Assembly (NCBI GenBank): GCA_013314735.1
Contig: JABUFD010000007.1
Span: 62,001 to 126,000 of the forward strand
Source of the DNA: Anaerolineae bacterium
GTDB lineage: Bacteria > Chloroflexota > Anaerolineae > Anaerolineales > Anaerolineaceae
Length of the DNA stretch: 64,000 bases
Direction: 5' to 3'
Shown here: piece after piece, positions 16,506 to 25,748 of the stretch
Numbering within the stretch: the first letter of the stretch is position 1
Layout of the letters: the number at the start of each line of letters is the position of its first letter
Notes under the pieces: model-generated
Told to the model about the DNA's origin: nothing
The model's database searches: none
Seen by the model: the letters and a program-made list of their open reading frames with translations, nothing else
Translations under genes and position numbers: made by a program

Positions 16506-18629
16506 TCAACCCCTGCTGCCCCCCATCGCGCGCGCGGCGTTGAGCACCGCCAGCAGCGCCACGCCCACATCGGCGATCACCGCCAGCCAGATGTTGACGA
16601 TCCCGAACGCGCCCAGCAGCATCACCGCCCCCTTGACGCCCAGCGCGAAGGCGATATTCTGCCACACAATGCGCCGGGTGCGCTTGCCGATGGCAATCGC
16701 CTGCGCCACCCGGGCGGGGTCATCCGCCATCAGCACCACATCGGCGGTTTCGATCGCCGCATCCGAACCAAGCGCGCCCATCGCGAACCCGACATCGGCG
16801 CGCGCGATCACCGGCGCGTCATTGATACCGTCGCCGACAAATGCCACCGCATGCCCGGCGCCGTGCATATATTCCTCCAGCAGGCGCAGCTTGTCCTCCG
16901 GCAGCAGGCTGCCGTGGGCATGGTCCAGTTCCAGGTCGCGGGCGGTATCAGCGGCAATCGCGGCATGGTCGCCGGAAAGCATCACCAGGCGCTGCACCCC
17001 TTCCGCGCGCAGCGCGCGCATGGCGGGCAGTGATTCCGGCTTGAGTTCATCCCCGATGCGGATATACCCCAGGTCATCGCCGCCGCGGCTGACATGCACC
17101 AGGGTGCCGCTCAGTTCACAGCATTCGGGGCCGTGCGGGATTTGCAGGTGGTGCAGGTAGGCATCATTGCCGGCGCTGACCAGTACGTCATCAACCCTGG
17201 CGCGGATGCCCTTGCCGGGGGTTTCCTCCACATCGCGGATGCGGCTGCGGTCCACCGGGTGGCCGTAGGCCTGGAGGATCGAGAGCGCGATCGGGTGGGT
17301 GGAGGAGGCTTCGGCATACGCCGCGGCTTCCAGCAGCTCCGCCGCGCTGTGGCCGGCATGCGGCACCACTTCCTGCACCGCGAACACACCGCGCGTGAGG
17401 GTGCCGGTCTTGTCAAACACCACCGTGCGCACCTGGCTGAGGGTCTCCAGGAAGTTGGCGCCCTTAATCAGAATACCCGCTTTGGAAGCCGCCCCCAGCC
17501 CGCCGAAGTAGCCCAGCGGCACGCTGATCATCAACGCACACGGGCACGAGATCACCAGCAGCACCAGGGCGCGGTACAGCCAGTCGGCAAAGCGCGCACC
17601 GGGCAGCAGCAGCGGAGGAACCACGGCCAGCAAAGCCGCCGCGATCACCACCGCCGGGGTGTAGACCCTGGCAAAGCGGGTGATGAAGCGCTCGGTTTGC
17701 GCCTTGCGGTTGGCAGCGTGTTCCACCAGTTCCATCATGCGCACCACGCTCGATTCGGCAAACGGTTTTTCCACGCGGATTTCCAGCAGGCCGTCGCGGC
17801 TGATCATCCCCGCCAGCACACCGATGCCCTCCGCCGCGCGGCGCGGCACCGATTCACCGGTGAGGGCGGCGGTATTCAGCAATGCCTGCCCGGCCGTGAC
17901 CATTCCATCGAGCGGGATACGTTCGCCGGGGCGTACGATGATGGTTTCGCCCACCGCCACCGCCTCGGGGTCAACGGTTTCAAAGCCGTCCGCCGTCTTG
18001 CGGTGGGCGGTATCGGGGCGCACCGCCAGCAATGCCTGGATCGAGCGCCGCGAACGCGCCAGCGAACGGTCCTGCACATATTCACCCACCTGGTAAAACA
18101 ACATCACCCCGATCGCCTCGGGAATCTCATGGATGGCAAATGCGCCGATGGTAGCAATGCTCATCAAGAAATTTTCATCAAACCAGTTGCCGGCGCGCAG
18201 GTTGCGCCAGGCCGCCTTGAGCACATCCAACCCCACCAGCAGGTACACCCCGCCGAGGATGAGGTATTCGCCAACCCCGAACAGCATTCCATGCAGCCGG
18301 GCATGGAACACCAACCCCAGCAACCAGAACACACCCGCAATCCCCAGGCGCACCAGGCGCGGCCAATCGGGGGCTTCTTCCTCCGCGCCGCGGTGGCGAT
18401 GACCGTCGAGCGGTTCGAGCTCCACCCCCGGTTCGATGGCAGTGATCACCTGCCGCACCGCGCCGAGGTCATCGGCATCCAGGGCGAGGGTGCAGGCGGC
18501 AAAGTTAAGGCTGGCGCTGCGTACGCCGGGCGTACGCTGGAGTTCCTCCTCAATTTTGGCGGCACACACCGCGCAATCGAGGTTCTTGAGGGTGAATTTC
18601 TGTGCCGGGGTTTGCGGTTGGTCTGGCAT
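16506..18629 (-). CDS. Heavy-metal translocating P1B-type ATPase (Zn/Cd-type)
   Basis: A 707-residue P1B ATPase. It has an N-terminal heavy-metal-associated domain with CAVC, six to eight membrane segments, the transport motif CPC in SCPCALMISVPLG, the phosphorylated D406 in DKTGTLT, the SSTHPIA His-Pro motif, and GDGINDAP. The CPC motif with this overall pattern is that of CadA/ZntA-type exporters of Zn2+, Cd2+ or Pb2+, although CPC alone also occurs in copper pumps. A His-rich loop (HRHRG) lies after the metal-binding domain. It is 20 bp downstream of an ArsR-type regulator carrying an alpha5 zinc site, which favours zinc or cadmium as substrate and predicts metal-induced expression. Confidence 0.93.
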   Translation of the reverse strand: MPDQPQTPAQKFTLKNLDCAVCAAKIEEELQRTPGVRSASLNFAACTLALDADDLGAVRQVITAIEPGVELEPLDGHRHRGAEEEAPDWPRLVRLGIAGVFWLLGLVFHARLHGMLFGVGEYLILGGVYLLVGLDVLKAAWRNLRAGNWFDENFLMSIATIGAFAIHEIPEAIGVMLFYQVGEYVQDRSLARSRRSIQALLAVRPDTAHRKTADGFETVDPEAVAVGETIIVRPGERIPLDGMVTAGQALLNTAALTGESVPRRAAEGIGVLAGMISRDGLLEIRVEKPFAESSVVRMMELVEHAANRKAQTERFITRFARVYTPAVVIAAALLAVVPPLLLPGARFADWLYRALVLLVISCPCALMISVPLGYFGGLGAASKAGILIKGANFLETLSQVRTVVFDKTGTLTRGVFAVQEVVPHAGHSAAELLEAAAYAEASSTHPIALSILQAYGHPVDRSRIRDVEETPGKGIRARVDDVLVSAGNDAYLHHLQIPHGPECCELSGTLVHVSRGGDDLGYIRIGDELKPESLPAMRALRAEGVQRLVMLSGDHAAIAADTARDLELDHAHGSLLPEDKLRLLEEYMHGAGHAVAFVGDGINDAPVIARADVGFAMGALGSDAAIETADVVLMADDPARVAQAIAIGKRTRRIVWQNIAFALGVKGAVMLLGAFGIVNIWLAVIADVGVALLAVLNAARAMGGSRG

Positions 18630-18649
18630 GCTTCGTTCCTGTGGGTGGC

Positions 18650-18967
18650 TTAACGGCGCACGGGATGCTGGACATGGTCCAGCCCCATGCGGTAGATGGA
18701 AAGGATGTGTTCGTCATCGAGGCAGTAGAACACCTCGCGGCCTTCCTTGCGCGTGCGCACCAGGCGCATCTGGCGCAGGGAGCGCAGGTGATGCGAGGTG
18801 GCGGATTCGCTCAGACCGACCGCCTCCGCCAGGGTGTTGACGTTCATCTCGCAGCCTGCCAGCGCGGCGATGATGCGCACGCGGGAGGTATCGCTGAACG
18901 CGCGGAACAGTTCCGCAAGGTCGGCGGCGGTTTCTTCAGTCAATGGGACGGGGGTGGCTTCCTGCAT
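18650..18967 (-). CDS. ArsR/SmtB-family metal-responsive repressor
   Basis: A 105-residue winged-helix repressor. The recognition helix region reads SESATSHHLRSLRQM. The C-terminal helix carries a complete alpha5 metal site of the DxHx10HxxH form: D85, H87, H98 and H101, as in Zn/Co/Ni sensors such as CzrA and SmtB. The alpha3 cysteine motif ELCVCD is absent (the segment is GCEMNVNTL), so an As or Cd alpha3-type sensor is unlikely. It is the first gene of the operon with the P-type ATPase and probably represses both until zinc binds. A palindromic operator sits just upstream. Confidence 0.93.
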   Translation of the reverse strand: MQEATPVPLTEETAADLAELFRAFSDTSRVRIIAALAGCEMNVNTLAEAVGLSESATSHHLRSLRQMRLVRTRKEGREVFYCLDDEHILSIYRMGLDHVQHPVRR

Positions 18968-18986
18968 GGCTTCCTTTCGAAATAAT

Positions 18987-19014
18987 ATATGAATGAGTGT
19001 TCATGTATTCATAT
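18987..19014 (-). promoter_or_regulatory. SmtB-type operator upstream of the arsR-like gene
   Basis: Perfect 8-bp arms ATATGAAT (18987-18994) and ATTCATAT (19007-19014) surround a 12-bp centre that contains TGTTCA, giving overlapping inverted repeats like the TGAA..TTCA sites bound by SmtB-type repressors. The AT-rich stretch would also hold the promoter. It lies 20 nt before the regulator start codon, so binding would block transcription. Confidence 0.8.
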
Positions 19015-19179
19015 TATAATGAAAAACAGGCAGGCGTCAAGGGCCCTGGTACCACCCGGATGCAGGGCCACGGCTCAACCGCACCGGGCATTCAGGACTA
19101 CCTTAACTCTCTCCCCTGTTCCCCCACAAACAATACCCGCCGCTGCCGGAATTCCGCCCGTGCATACCGGCAGCGGGTG

Positions 19180-19185
19180 TACAAT
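19180..19185 (+). promoter_or_regulatory. -10 box TACAATC for the phzF-like gene
   Basis: TACAATCAAGG lies 30 nt before the start codon of the PhzF-like gene, which also has an AAGGAGA ribosome binding site. Confidence 0.55.
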
Positions 19186-19215
19186 CAAGGCACAAACCCA
19201 AGCAAGGAGACAACC

Positions 19216-20016
19216 ATGCCAATGCAATTATTCCAGGTCGATGCCTTCACCGGCGAGATGTTCAAAGGCAACCCGGCGGCGGTGTGCCTGCTGGCACAGC
19301 CGATGCCGGATTCGTGGATGATGTCCCTGGCGCAGGAAATGAATCTCTCGGAAACCGCTTTCCTCCTGCCGCTGGCAGATGGATCCTGGTCTCTGCGCTG
19401 GTTCACTCCCGCGGTGGAGGTGAGCCTGTGCGGGCATGCCACCCTCGCCAGCGCACACGTATTGTTCGAGAACCGCCTGGTTGACCCCGATCAGCCGGTG
19501 TGCTTTGCCACCCGCCGCGGTGAATTGCTGGCACGCCGCACGCCGGGCGGGATTGAGCTGGATTTTCCCGCCCAGCCGCCCCAGCCACTGGCCGAACCGC
19601 CGCAGGCGCTGCTGGATGCGCTGGGGGTGCGGCCGCTGGCAGTGCTGGCCGCTGGCAACAAGCACCTGGTCGAAATTGCTTCCGATAGCGAATTGCGCGC
19701 GCTCCAGCCCGATTTTGCCGTCCTGGCAGGCCTGCCGGGGCGCGGGGTGGCGGTGACCGCCCGTGCCGATGCCGGCAGCGGGTTCGATTTTGTCTCGCGC
19801 TATTTTGCCCCATGGGTCGGGATCAACGAGGACCCGGTCACCGGTTCAGCCCATACCATGCTGGGGCCGTACTGGGCGCAGCAACTCGGCAAACAGGAAC
19901 TGCGCGCGTACCAGGCTTCGGCACGCGGCGGGGTACTGGGCGTGCGCGTAACCCCGCAGCGGGTGTACCTGACCGGGCAGGCGGTGATGGTGTTCCGCGG
20001 TGAGCTCCTGGCCTGA
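19216..20016 (+). CDS. PhzF family isomerase-like protein
   Basis: A 266-residue member of the PhzF/diaminopimelate-epimerase fold. Visible motifs are KGNPAAVC near the N-terminus, the catalytic-type E46 in NLSETAFL, CGHATLASAH, and DPVTGSAH at the end. PhzF itself isomerises a phenazine precursor, but most homologues sit outside phenazine clusters and have unknown substrates; no phenazine genes are nearby. The start at 19216 has AAGGAGA at proper spacing, while the longer upstream frame includes the promoter. At 266 residues it is near the family's usual length. Confidence 0.88.
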   Translation: MPMQLFQVDAFTGEMFKGNPAAVCLLAQPMPDSWMMSLAQEMNLSETAFLLPLADGSWSLRWFTPAVEVSLCGHATLASAHVLFENRLVDPDQPVCFATRRGELLARRTPGGIELDFPAQPPQPLAEPPQALLDALGVRPLAVLAAGNKHLVEIASDSELRALQPDFAVLAGLPGRGVAVTARADAGSGFDFVSRYFAPWVGINEDPVTGSAHTMLGPYWAQQLGKQELRAYQASARGGVLGVRVTPQRVYLTGQAVMVFRGELLA

Positions 20017-20066
20017 AGCAATCTGGCCCTGCCGTCTGACCTCTTTGCTGCGGCTGGGGGATGCTG

Positions 20067-20072
20067 TATAAT
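20067..20072 (+). promoter_or_regulatory. -10 box TATAATC for the small membrane protein pair
   Basis: TATAATCGAAGC lies 58 nt upstream of the gene at 20130. Confidence 0.5.
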
Positions 20073-20129
20073 CGAAGCAGACCCCGGTGTGGCACAAAGT
20101 GGGTGTCCCGCGCGCGGTAAAGGTATCCG

Positions 20130-20546
20130 ATGTGGTTTGAAGGGAACAGCCTTAACAGTTTAATCATCCCGGTGGCAGTCGTCCTGCTGCTGGCAATCTT
20201 GCTGGCGGTGGCCGCGGCAATGGAAAGCCGCAAGCGGCGCCAGATCATCGAACACGCGCGGGCGTTGGAAACCGCCCAGGCACGTTCGCTGTGGGCCGGG
20301 GCCGAGGTGATCTCGGTCACCCGCCTGGGTGAGTACGACAGCACCGGCAAGGCCGGCCTGCACCTGCGGATGCAGGTGAGCGGCGCTGGTCCACAGCCGT
20401 ACCGCGCCGCGGCAGTATGGCTGGTGGATCTGCCGCAGCTGGCACAGCTGCAACCCGGGGCGCGCCTCCCGGTGCGGGTGGACCCGGATGATCCGCAGCG
20501 GGTGTTTCCCAATCTGAGCGGGATGCGCTTTCTGGCGAAAGGATGA
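20130..20546 (+). CDS. Small membrane-anchored hypothetical protein
   Basis: A 138-residue protein with one N-terminal membrane helix (about 10-30, IIPVAVVLLLAILLAVAAA), a charged MESRKRRQ stop-transfer segment, and a soluble beta-rich domain (VISVTRLGEY, LHLRMQVSG, LPVRVDPDDPQRVFPN). The last part resembles the beta-sandwich of DUF3592-type proteins, which is a weak call. It is 7 bp upstream of another small membrane protein gene and probably forms a two-gene operon with it. Confidence 0.7.
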   Translation: MWFEGNSLNSLIIPVAVVLLLAILLAVAAAMESRKRRQIIEHARALETAQARSLWAGAEVISVTRLGEYDSTGKAGLHLRMQVSGAGPQPYRAAAVWLVDLPQLAQLQPGARLPVRVDPDDPQRVFPNLSGMRFLAKG

Positions 20547-20553
20547 AGCAACC

Positions 20554-20871
20554 ATGCTGTGGCTGAAAGCGGTGGTGATTCTCGGTGGGGGATTGTTTCT
20601 TTCATTGATGGAACTGGCATTGCTGATCTCGGTGGCACCGCAGATGCTGCGCATCACGCGCCCGTTGGTGCTGCCGCCGGAATGGACAATGGAGATCAGC
20701 CTGGTGAAAAGTTCCTACCACCGCCCCGGTGAACGCGGCCTGGTGGTGATGGGTTACGGTCCGGGCGGCGCGAGGGATGTGAAAACCAGCGCCCTGCTGG
20801 CTTTCTGGGCCTTCCTGTTCCTCGATGCCGTGATTACCGCTGCCGTGCTGGTGTTCGTCTTCTGGCGCTAG
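20554..20871 (+). CDS. Small membrane hypothetical protein
   Basis: A 105-residue protein with two predicted membrane helices, one at each end (ILGGGLFLSLMELALLISV and FLDAVITAAVLVFVFW), and a short loop between. No family is recognised. It follows the gene at 20130 by 7 bp. Confidence 0.65.
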   Translation: MLWLKAVVILGGGLFLSLMELALLISVAPQMLRITRPLVLPPEWTMEISLVKSSYHRPGERGLVVMGYGPGGARDVKTSALLAFWAFLFLDAVITAAVLVFVFWR

Positions 20872-20914
20872 GTGCGGAAGAGCATTTCAAACGCGATCCT
20901 TTGGCATAGAGTAA

Positions 20915-20965
20915 AAGAAACCACGGATTGACGCAAATCTTCGCGAACAAAAAAAGGAACATTCG
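20915..20965. repeat. Fragment of the ~97-bp 'accacggat' repeat
   Basis: The sequence accacggattgacgcaaatc at 20919 onward, followed by an A-run, matches the start of the units found at 28.9, 46.6 and 55.5 kb. Only about 45 bp remain. The rest of the 270-bp gap before the subtilase gene holds only its promoter region. Confidence 0.55.
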
Positions 20966-21141
20966 CGCGGTTGCTGGGTCCACTGAAGGATCGTGCTTCC
21001 CTTTCTTACCAGCGGCTGCATGAGAATGCATTCATCCCGCTGTGGTATGATGGGGGGTGAAACAATCCAGTGTTGCAACGGGGGCAGCGGCTGCCCCCGC
21101 TTTCGGTCTGGGATTGCCCGTCCGCAGTGAAAGGATCTGCC

Positions 21142-24100
21142 ATGAAAAAACACCTCGCTTCCCTGCTGTTGTTCGCCGTCCTGCTGTTCAGCCTGCTGCT
21201 CAGCGGCAGCCCGGTGGCGGCCAGCGAGGAGGAACCCCCCACCCTCGATACCCTCAGCGCCGAACAGGTCGCCAAAGCCGCTGACCATGCCGATGTGCTG
21301 GCACAACTGGCAGACCCCGGCAGCGCGCGCCTGATCGTCAAACTCGCTGCCCCCACTTTTACGGGCGTGGCCGGGCTCGAAGGCACCGCTGAAGCTGAAG
21401 CATTCGCAAAAATCGACGGCGCCCAGGCGCAGTTCATCGAAGCCTTCAGCGCCGACCTGACCCAGGACATGGTGCGCTTTGAAACCATCCCGTATGTTTC
21501 CGTATGGGTGGAAACCCCCGAAGAGTACGCCGCCCTCCTCGCCAGCCCGTTGGTGCTGGCGGTGGAACACGACCGCCCTGTCCCGGTGCAAACCTTCAAT
21601 CCGGGAGAAGCCCTCGCCCCGATCACCATGGCACAGGCCGTACCGTGGATCGATGCCGACCATGCCCACAGCCTGGGCTATGACGGCGACGGCTGGACGA
21701 TCGCCATCCTCGATACCGGCATCGACAAAGACCACGCCTACCTCGACAGCGGCAAGGTGATCTCGGAAGCCTGTTATTCCACCACCAACGGGACATTTAA
21801 CTCATTTTCCCTGTGCCCGGGCGGAGCGTCCTCCTCCACCGCCCTGCACTCCGCCGAACCCTACAATACCGGCGTGTGCGAAACCAACGACTGCGACCAC
21901 GGCACGCACGTGGCGGGGATCGCGGCCGGAACAGGAACCGGTTTCACCGGCATCGCCCCCCACGCCAGCCTGCTCTCGATCCAGGTATTCAGCGCCTTCG
22001 ACAACTTCACCTATTGCGGCGGCGACGGCACCTGCGCCATGTCCTATGATACCGACCAGTTACAGGGGCTGGAGCGGGTGTATGCCCTGCGGAACACTTA
22101 CAATATCGCTTCCGTCAATATGAGCCTGGGCGGTGGGAAGTACACCGCCGCCTGCGGCAGTGATTCCCGTGCGGCGGTGATCAACAACCTCAAAACCGCC
22201 GGGATCGCGGTGGTGATCGCCACCGGCAATAATTCCTATATCGATGGCGTCAATGCCCCCGCCTGCATTGCCAACGCGATCGCGGTTGGCGCCACAGGGG
22301 ATAGCAATGACCTGGTGGCGAACTTTTCCAACGCCGCCCCCGGTATGGTGGATGCCTGGGCGCCGGGGGTCAACATCACCTCCGCCGTCCCCACCGAGAT
22401 GTACGGTGCGGGTGCGCCCACTGCCACCTGGAACGGCACCTCGATGGCCACCCCGATTGTCGCCGGCGCGTGGGCGGTGCTCAAGGAAGCCTTCCCGGCC
22501 GATAGCGTTGACCAGATCTACGCCCGTATTGATACCCACGGTGTGAGCGTCACCGATCAGCGCACGGGCGGCAGCGCCGAAGCCCCGCGCATCCGCTTCA
22601 CCACCATCTTTGGCGAACCTCCGGCAGCCCCCGTCCTGCTCAGCCCTGCCAACCGGTTCATGACGCTCGATACCACCCCCCAGTTCCAGTGGGCTGAAAT
22701 CGGCGACGCGGTCAAGTACACCTTTGAATTAAAAAAGGTATCGGATAATTCCGTGGTGGTCAAAGCCACCTACGATGCCGCGGCGCGCTGCACCGGCGGG
22801 GTGTGCAGCATCCCCAGCCCGACTGTCCTCACCCTGGGGGTGGAGTACAAGTGGCACGTGGTGGCATATAACGCCCTGGGCAAGGGTGAATGGAGCAACT
22901 ACTTCACCCTGATGGCTGGCAGCAAAACCCTTACCCCGCCCGCCCTGCGCTCGCCGGGGGTCAACGCGGTGGTATGGGGCGGACGCCCTACCTTCAAATG
23001 GTTCCCGGTCAGCGGAGCCAACGGCTACTACGTGGAACTCTACAACGGCCCGGACGCCAGCGGCAGCCCGATGGCCGTCTACACCGCCGAAGCGCCGGTG
23101 TGCGCGCCGTACTGCGAACTGCGCGTGCCCAAGGCCGATGACTTCGCAAGTAATTACGGCATGTACACCTGGCGCGTGCAGGCCAGGAACAGCACCAGCG
23201 GCGCAATGAGCGGTTGGAGCACCTACCGCAATTTCACCTATACCCGCCTGGCATCCCCTGTCATGCTCGCGCCGGTCAGCGGAACCGCCTCGGCCGACAA
23301 GCGACCAACCTTCAGCTGGAATACGGTCGAAGGTGCTGCCTTCTATAACCTGCAAATCCGCGATACCAACGATGAATTGGTGCTGGAGAAAAAGGTGTGG
23401 CAAACCGATGTGTGCGACGGCGGCACCTGCACCTACGAGATCATTCCCCTCCTGGCAGGGGGCGACTACAAGTGGCATGTGCGCGGTGCGTTGGGCCTCA
23501 ACCAGGGTTTCTGGTCGCCTTACTGGAATTACAGCGTGACCGGCACCAGCACCAGCTACAATTTTGATTTCAACAGCAGTGCGCCTGGCTGGCAGGATCC
23601 TTATAACCGATGGGAAATCTATGCCTCCACCACCTACCGCGGTCTGCCTTCATCTGTATGTGTGTGGACCTGTGCCACCACCTACCACAACCAGTACTTC
23701 ACCGACGCAGTCTATGAAACCCGCCTGCGTTCCACCGGCACCAACGGTGGTGAGGGCTTCAGCCTGATCTACCGCGGCGTATTCTCTCCCGACGGCACGC
23801 CGCAGCGCTTCTACCAGTTTGAATTTTCGCAGAGCGGCAGTGATGTACTGCTGGAAGCACTGCGCTTTGACAACGGCAGCTGGTACGACCACGGCAATTT
23901 GCTCATCTCCGGGATGAGCCTGGCCGATTACCACACCTGGACGCTGGTGATCGACAAACAGGCCGCGCTGGAAGTGACCGTATTCATTGACGGCGCCTCG
24001 CGCGGCGGGATTGGTTACCTGTATCCCGGCTTCGAGGAGGGTGTGGTGGGCACGGGGGTGATCTCGTACAGCGCCAGCGGGCACGAGGTGGAGATGGATT

Positions 24101-24282
24101 GGGCCACAATCGTGGTACCGGTCGGCGGCGCGGTGCCTTCGGGCCTGTTCCTGTCGGAAACGGTTTCCGCCGCAGACACCCCCTTTGACCCCACCGCCCA
24201 TGGCCTGGCGCCGGACGGCACGCGCGTCTTCGGTGAAGCCGTCACCGACCCGCTCTACCGCCTGCAGCCCACCAGCGACTGA
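21142..24282 (+). CDS. Secreted subtilisin-like serine protease (S8)
   Basis: A 1046-residue preproprotease. Residues 1-28 are a signal peptide (MKKHLASLLLFAVLL...PVAAS). A propeptide of about 110 residues follows. The S8 catalytic triad is D191 (AILDTGIDKDH), H256 (DHGTHVAGIAAG) and S434 (NGTSMATPIVAG). After the catalytic domain come three fibronectin-III-like or beta-sandwich repeats (about 490-805, each with a PxxxSP...PTFxWxxVxGA pattern) and a C-terminal concanavalin-like domain. Several Cys pairs lie inside and after the catalytic domain. It would degrade extracellular protein, and the repeats may bind substrate or surface glycan. The start is set by the signal peptide and AAAGGAT just upstream. 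Confidence 0.93.
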   Translation: MKKHLASLLLFAVLLFSLLLSGSPVAASEEEPPTLDTLSAEQVAKAADHADVLAQLADPGSARLIVKLAAPTFTGVAGLEGTAEAEAFAKIDGAQAQFIEAFSADLTQDMVRFETIPYVSVWVETPEEYAALLASPLVLAVEHDRPVPVQTFNPGEALAPITMAQAVPWIDADHAHSLGYDGDGWTIAILDTGIDKDHAYLDSGKVISEACYSTTNGTFNSFSLCPGGASSSTALHSAEPYNTGVCETNDCDHGTHVAGIAAGTGTGFTGIAPHASLLSIQVFSAFDNFTYCGGDGTCAMSYDTDQLQGLERVYALRNTYNIASVNMSLGGGKYTAACGSDSRAAVINNLKTAGIAVVIATGNNSYIDGVNAPACIANAIAVGATGDSNDLVANFSNAAPGMVDAWAPGVNITSAVPTEMYGAGAPTATWNGTSMATPIVAGAWAVLKEAFPADSVDQIYARIDTHGVSVTDQRTGGSAEAPRIRFTTIFGEPPAAPVLLSPANRFMTLDTTPQFQWAEIGDAVKYTFELKKVSDNSVVVKATYDAAARCTGGVCSIPSPTVLTLGVEYKWHVVAYNALGKGEWSNYFTLMAGSKTLTPPALRSPGVNAVVWGGRPTFKWFPVSGANGYYVELYNGPDASGSPMAVYTAEAPVCAPYCELRVPKADDFASNYGMYTWRVQARNSTSGAMSGWSTYRNFTYTRLASPVMLAPVSGTASADKRPTFSWNTVEGAAFYNLQIRDTNDELVLEKKVWQTDVCDGGTCTYEIIPLLAGGDYKWHVRGALGLNQGFWSPYWNYSVTGTSTSYNFDFNSSAPGWQDPYNRWEIYASTTYRGLPSSVCVWTCATTYHNQYFTDAVYETRLRSTGTNGGEGFSLIYRGVFSPDGTPQRFYQFEFSQSGSDVLLEALRFDNGSWYDHGNLLISGMSLADYHTWTLVIDKQAALEVTVFIDGASRGGIGYLYPGFEEGVVGTGVISYSASGHEVEMDWATIVVPVGGAVPSGLFLSETVSAADTPFDPTAHGLAPDGTRVFGEAVTDPLYRLQPTSD

Positions 24283-24299
24283 ACCACCCTCCCGAAAGG

Positions 24300-25022
24300 G
24301 GGGTCTCCATCCCGGAGAGAGGAACTTGCGCCGCTTCCGTTCGGTACCTGACTGCCTCCCTCCGGGATGGGATGGCGAATGTATGTGGAAAAGGGTGGCT
24401 CGGAACGCCAAAGCCATGCCGCGGTGATGAACGTTGGGAATGGCGAAAGTTAAACTCCCGAACCTCCATCCCGGAGGGAGGAACAGACGCCGCAGGTATT
24501 CGTGATCTGACTGCCTCCCTCCGGGATGGGATGGCGAAGGTAAGTTTGAAATGGTGGATTGGAACGCCAAAGTCACGCCGCGGTGGTGAACGTTGGGAAT
24601 GGCAAATGGTACACGCCCGAACCTCCATCATGGAGGGAGGGACAGACGCCGCTTGCGTTCGTGACCTACCTGCCTCCCTTCGGGATGGGATGGAGAAGGT
24701 ATGTGGAAAAGGGTGGCTCGGAACGCCAAAGCCACGCCGCTGTGGTGAACGCTGGGAATGGCGAAAGTTAAACTCCCGAACCTCCATCCCGGAGGGAGGG
24801 ACAGACGACGCTTGCGTTCGTGACCTGACTGCCTCCCTCCGGGATGGGATGGAGAAAGTATGTGGAAAAGGGTGGCTCGGAACGCCAAAGCCACGCCGCG
24901 GTGATGAACGTTGGGAATTGATGAAGTTAAACTTCTGAACCTCCATCCCGGAGGGAGGGACTGACGACGCTTGCGTTCGTGACCTGGCTGCCTCCCTCCG
25001 GGATGGGATGGCGCAGGTAAGG
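24300..25022. repeat. Tandem 159-bp repeat, five copies (locus A)
   Basis: The marker TCCGGGATGGGATGG recurs at 24361, 24520, 24679, 24838 and 24997, exactly 159 bp apart. Each unit contains a hairpin whose arms CATCCCGGAGGGAGG and CCTCCCTCCGGGATG flank a ~38-nt loop, then a ~90-bp linker including GTGGCTCGGAACGCCAAAG and GAACGTTGGGAATGG. Because 159 is divisible by three, long apparent reading frames run through, but their products are only the repeat translated and are not genes. The region fills the gap between the subtilase and hdeD-like genes. Confidence 0.92.
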
Positions 25023-25144
25023 GAAAAATGAATGTTTGGAACGCAAAAGGCACATATCGGTGGTTAACATTGGGCATGGCCAACGGAACCCCCGCAAACC
25101 GGTTGCCTGGGATGGGGTTCAATAACAGTCGGGGCAATTTCGTT

Positions 25145-25150
25145 TATAAT
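25145..25150 (+). promoter_or_regulatory. -10 box TATAATC for the hdeD-like/hydrolase operon
   Basis: TATAATCAACC lies 46 nt before the start codon at 25197, just downstream of the repeat array. Confidence 0.6.
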
Positions 25151-25196
25151 CAACCACGGCAGAAAATGCGGTTCCCTTGCATGGAAAGGATGCGGC

Positions 25197-25748
25197 ATGT
25201 ACACAAAACAGATGATCGACAACTGGTGGCTGCAGCTGCTGCGCGGGGCGCTGATCGCCCTGCTCGGTATCCTGGTGCTGGTGCAGCCGGTGCAAACCGC
25301 CGTCACCTTCGTGGTGATCTTCGGTGTGTTCGGCGTGGTCAATTCCATCATCAGCCTGGTGGCCATGATCAGCGGCTTCCGCCAACGCTATTTCTGGTGG
25401 CTCGACCTGATCTTCGGGCTGCTTTCGCTGGGGGTGGGCATGCTGATCCTGCGCGCGCCAGCGATGACGCTGTATTTCATCGTGCAGCTGTTTTCGGTGA
25501 TCATGATCGTGAGCGGCATCCATAACCTGATCACGGCCGTGCAGCTGCGCAAACGCATGCAGCAGGAATGGCTGCTGTTTGCCACCGGCGCCTTCAAGGT
25601 GCTGCTGGCCCTGGGCCTGGTGCTGATTCCCGAAGCCGGCCTCACCGCCGCCATGTGGGTGGTCGGGGTGCTGGTGGTGGTGCTGGGCGTATCCGAAGCG
25701 GTGAATGCTTTCCGCATCCGCAGCCTGAAGAAGATCCTCGACCTATGA
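25197..25748 (+). CDS. HdeD family (DUF308) membrane protein
   Basis: A 183-residue protein with six membrane helices and the internal repeat typical of DUF308/HdeD: LLRGALIALLGILVL, GLLSLGVGMLILRAP and AFKVLLALGLVLIPE are recurring helix pairs. HdeD is linked to acid resistance in E. coli, but homologues in other phyla lack defined roles. AAAGGA precedes the ATG. The stop overlaps the start of the next gene (ATGA), so translation of the two is coupled. Confidence 0.85.
   Translation: MYTKQMIDNWWLQLLRGALIALLGILVLVQPVQTAVTFVVIFGVFGVVNSIISLVAMISGFRQRYFWWLDLIFGLLSLGVGMLILRAPAMTLYFIVQLFSVIMIVSGIHNLITAVQLRKRMQQEWLLFATGAFKVLLALGLVLIPEAGLTAAMWVVGVLVVVLGVSEAVNAFRIRSLKKILDL

Noticed and set aside
17094-18653. 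519-codon reading frame opposite the P-type ATPase gene
   Set aside because: It is an antisense shadow typical of GC-rich genes. The ATPase frame has all catalytic motifs, while this frame shows a His/Gln/Arg-rich composition without domains.
19216-20016. Phenazine biosynthesis cluster suggested by the PhzF-like gene
   Set aside because: No phzA-G genes are nearby; most PhzF homologues are unrelated to phenazines.
24372-24938. 188-codon frame through the 159-bp repeats
   Set aside because: Open only because the period is a multiple of three. The same is true of other frames on both strands, and there is no ribosome binding site.
24300-25022. CRISPR array
   Set aside because: The units are 159 bp and the whole unit is repeated; there are no unique spacers of 30-40 bp and no cas genes.
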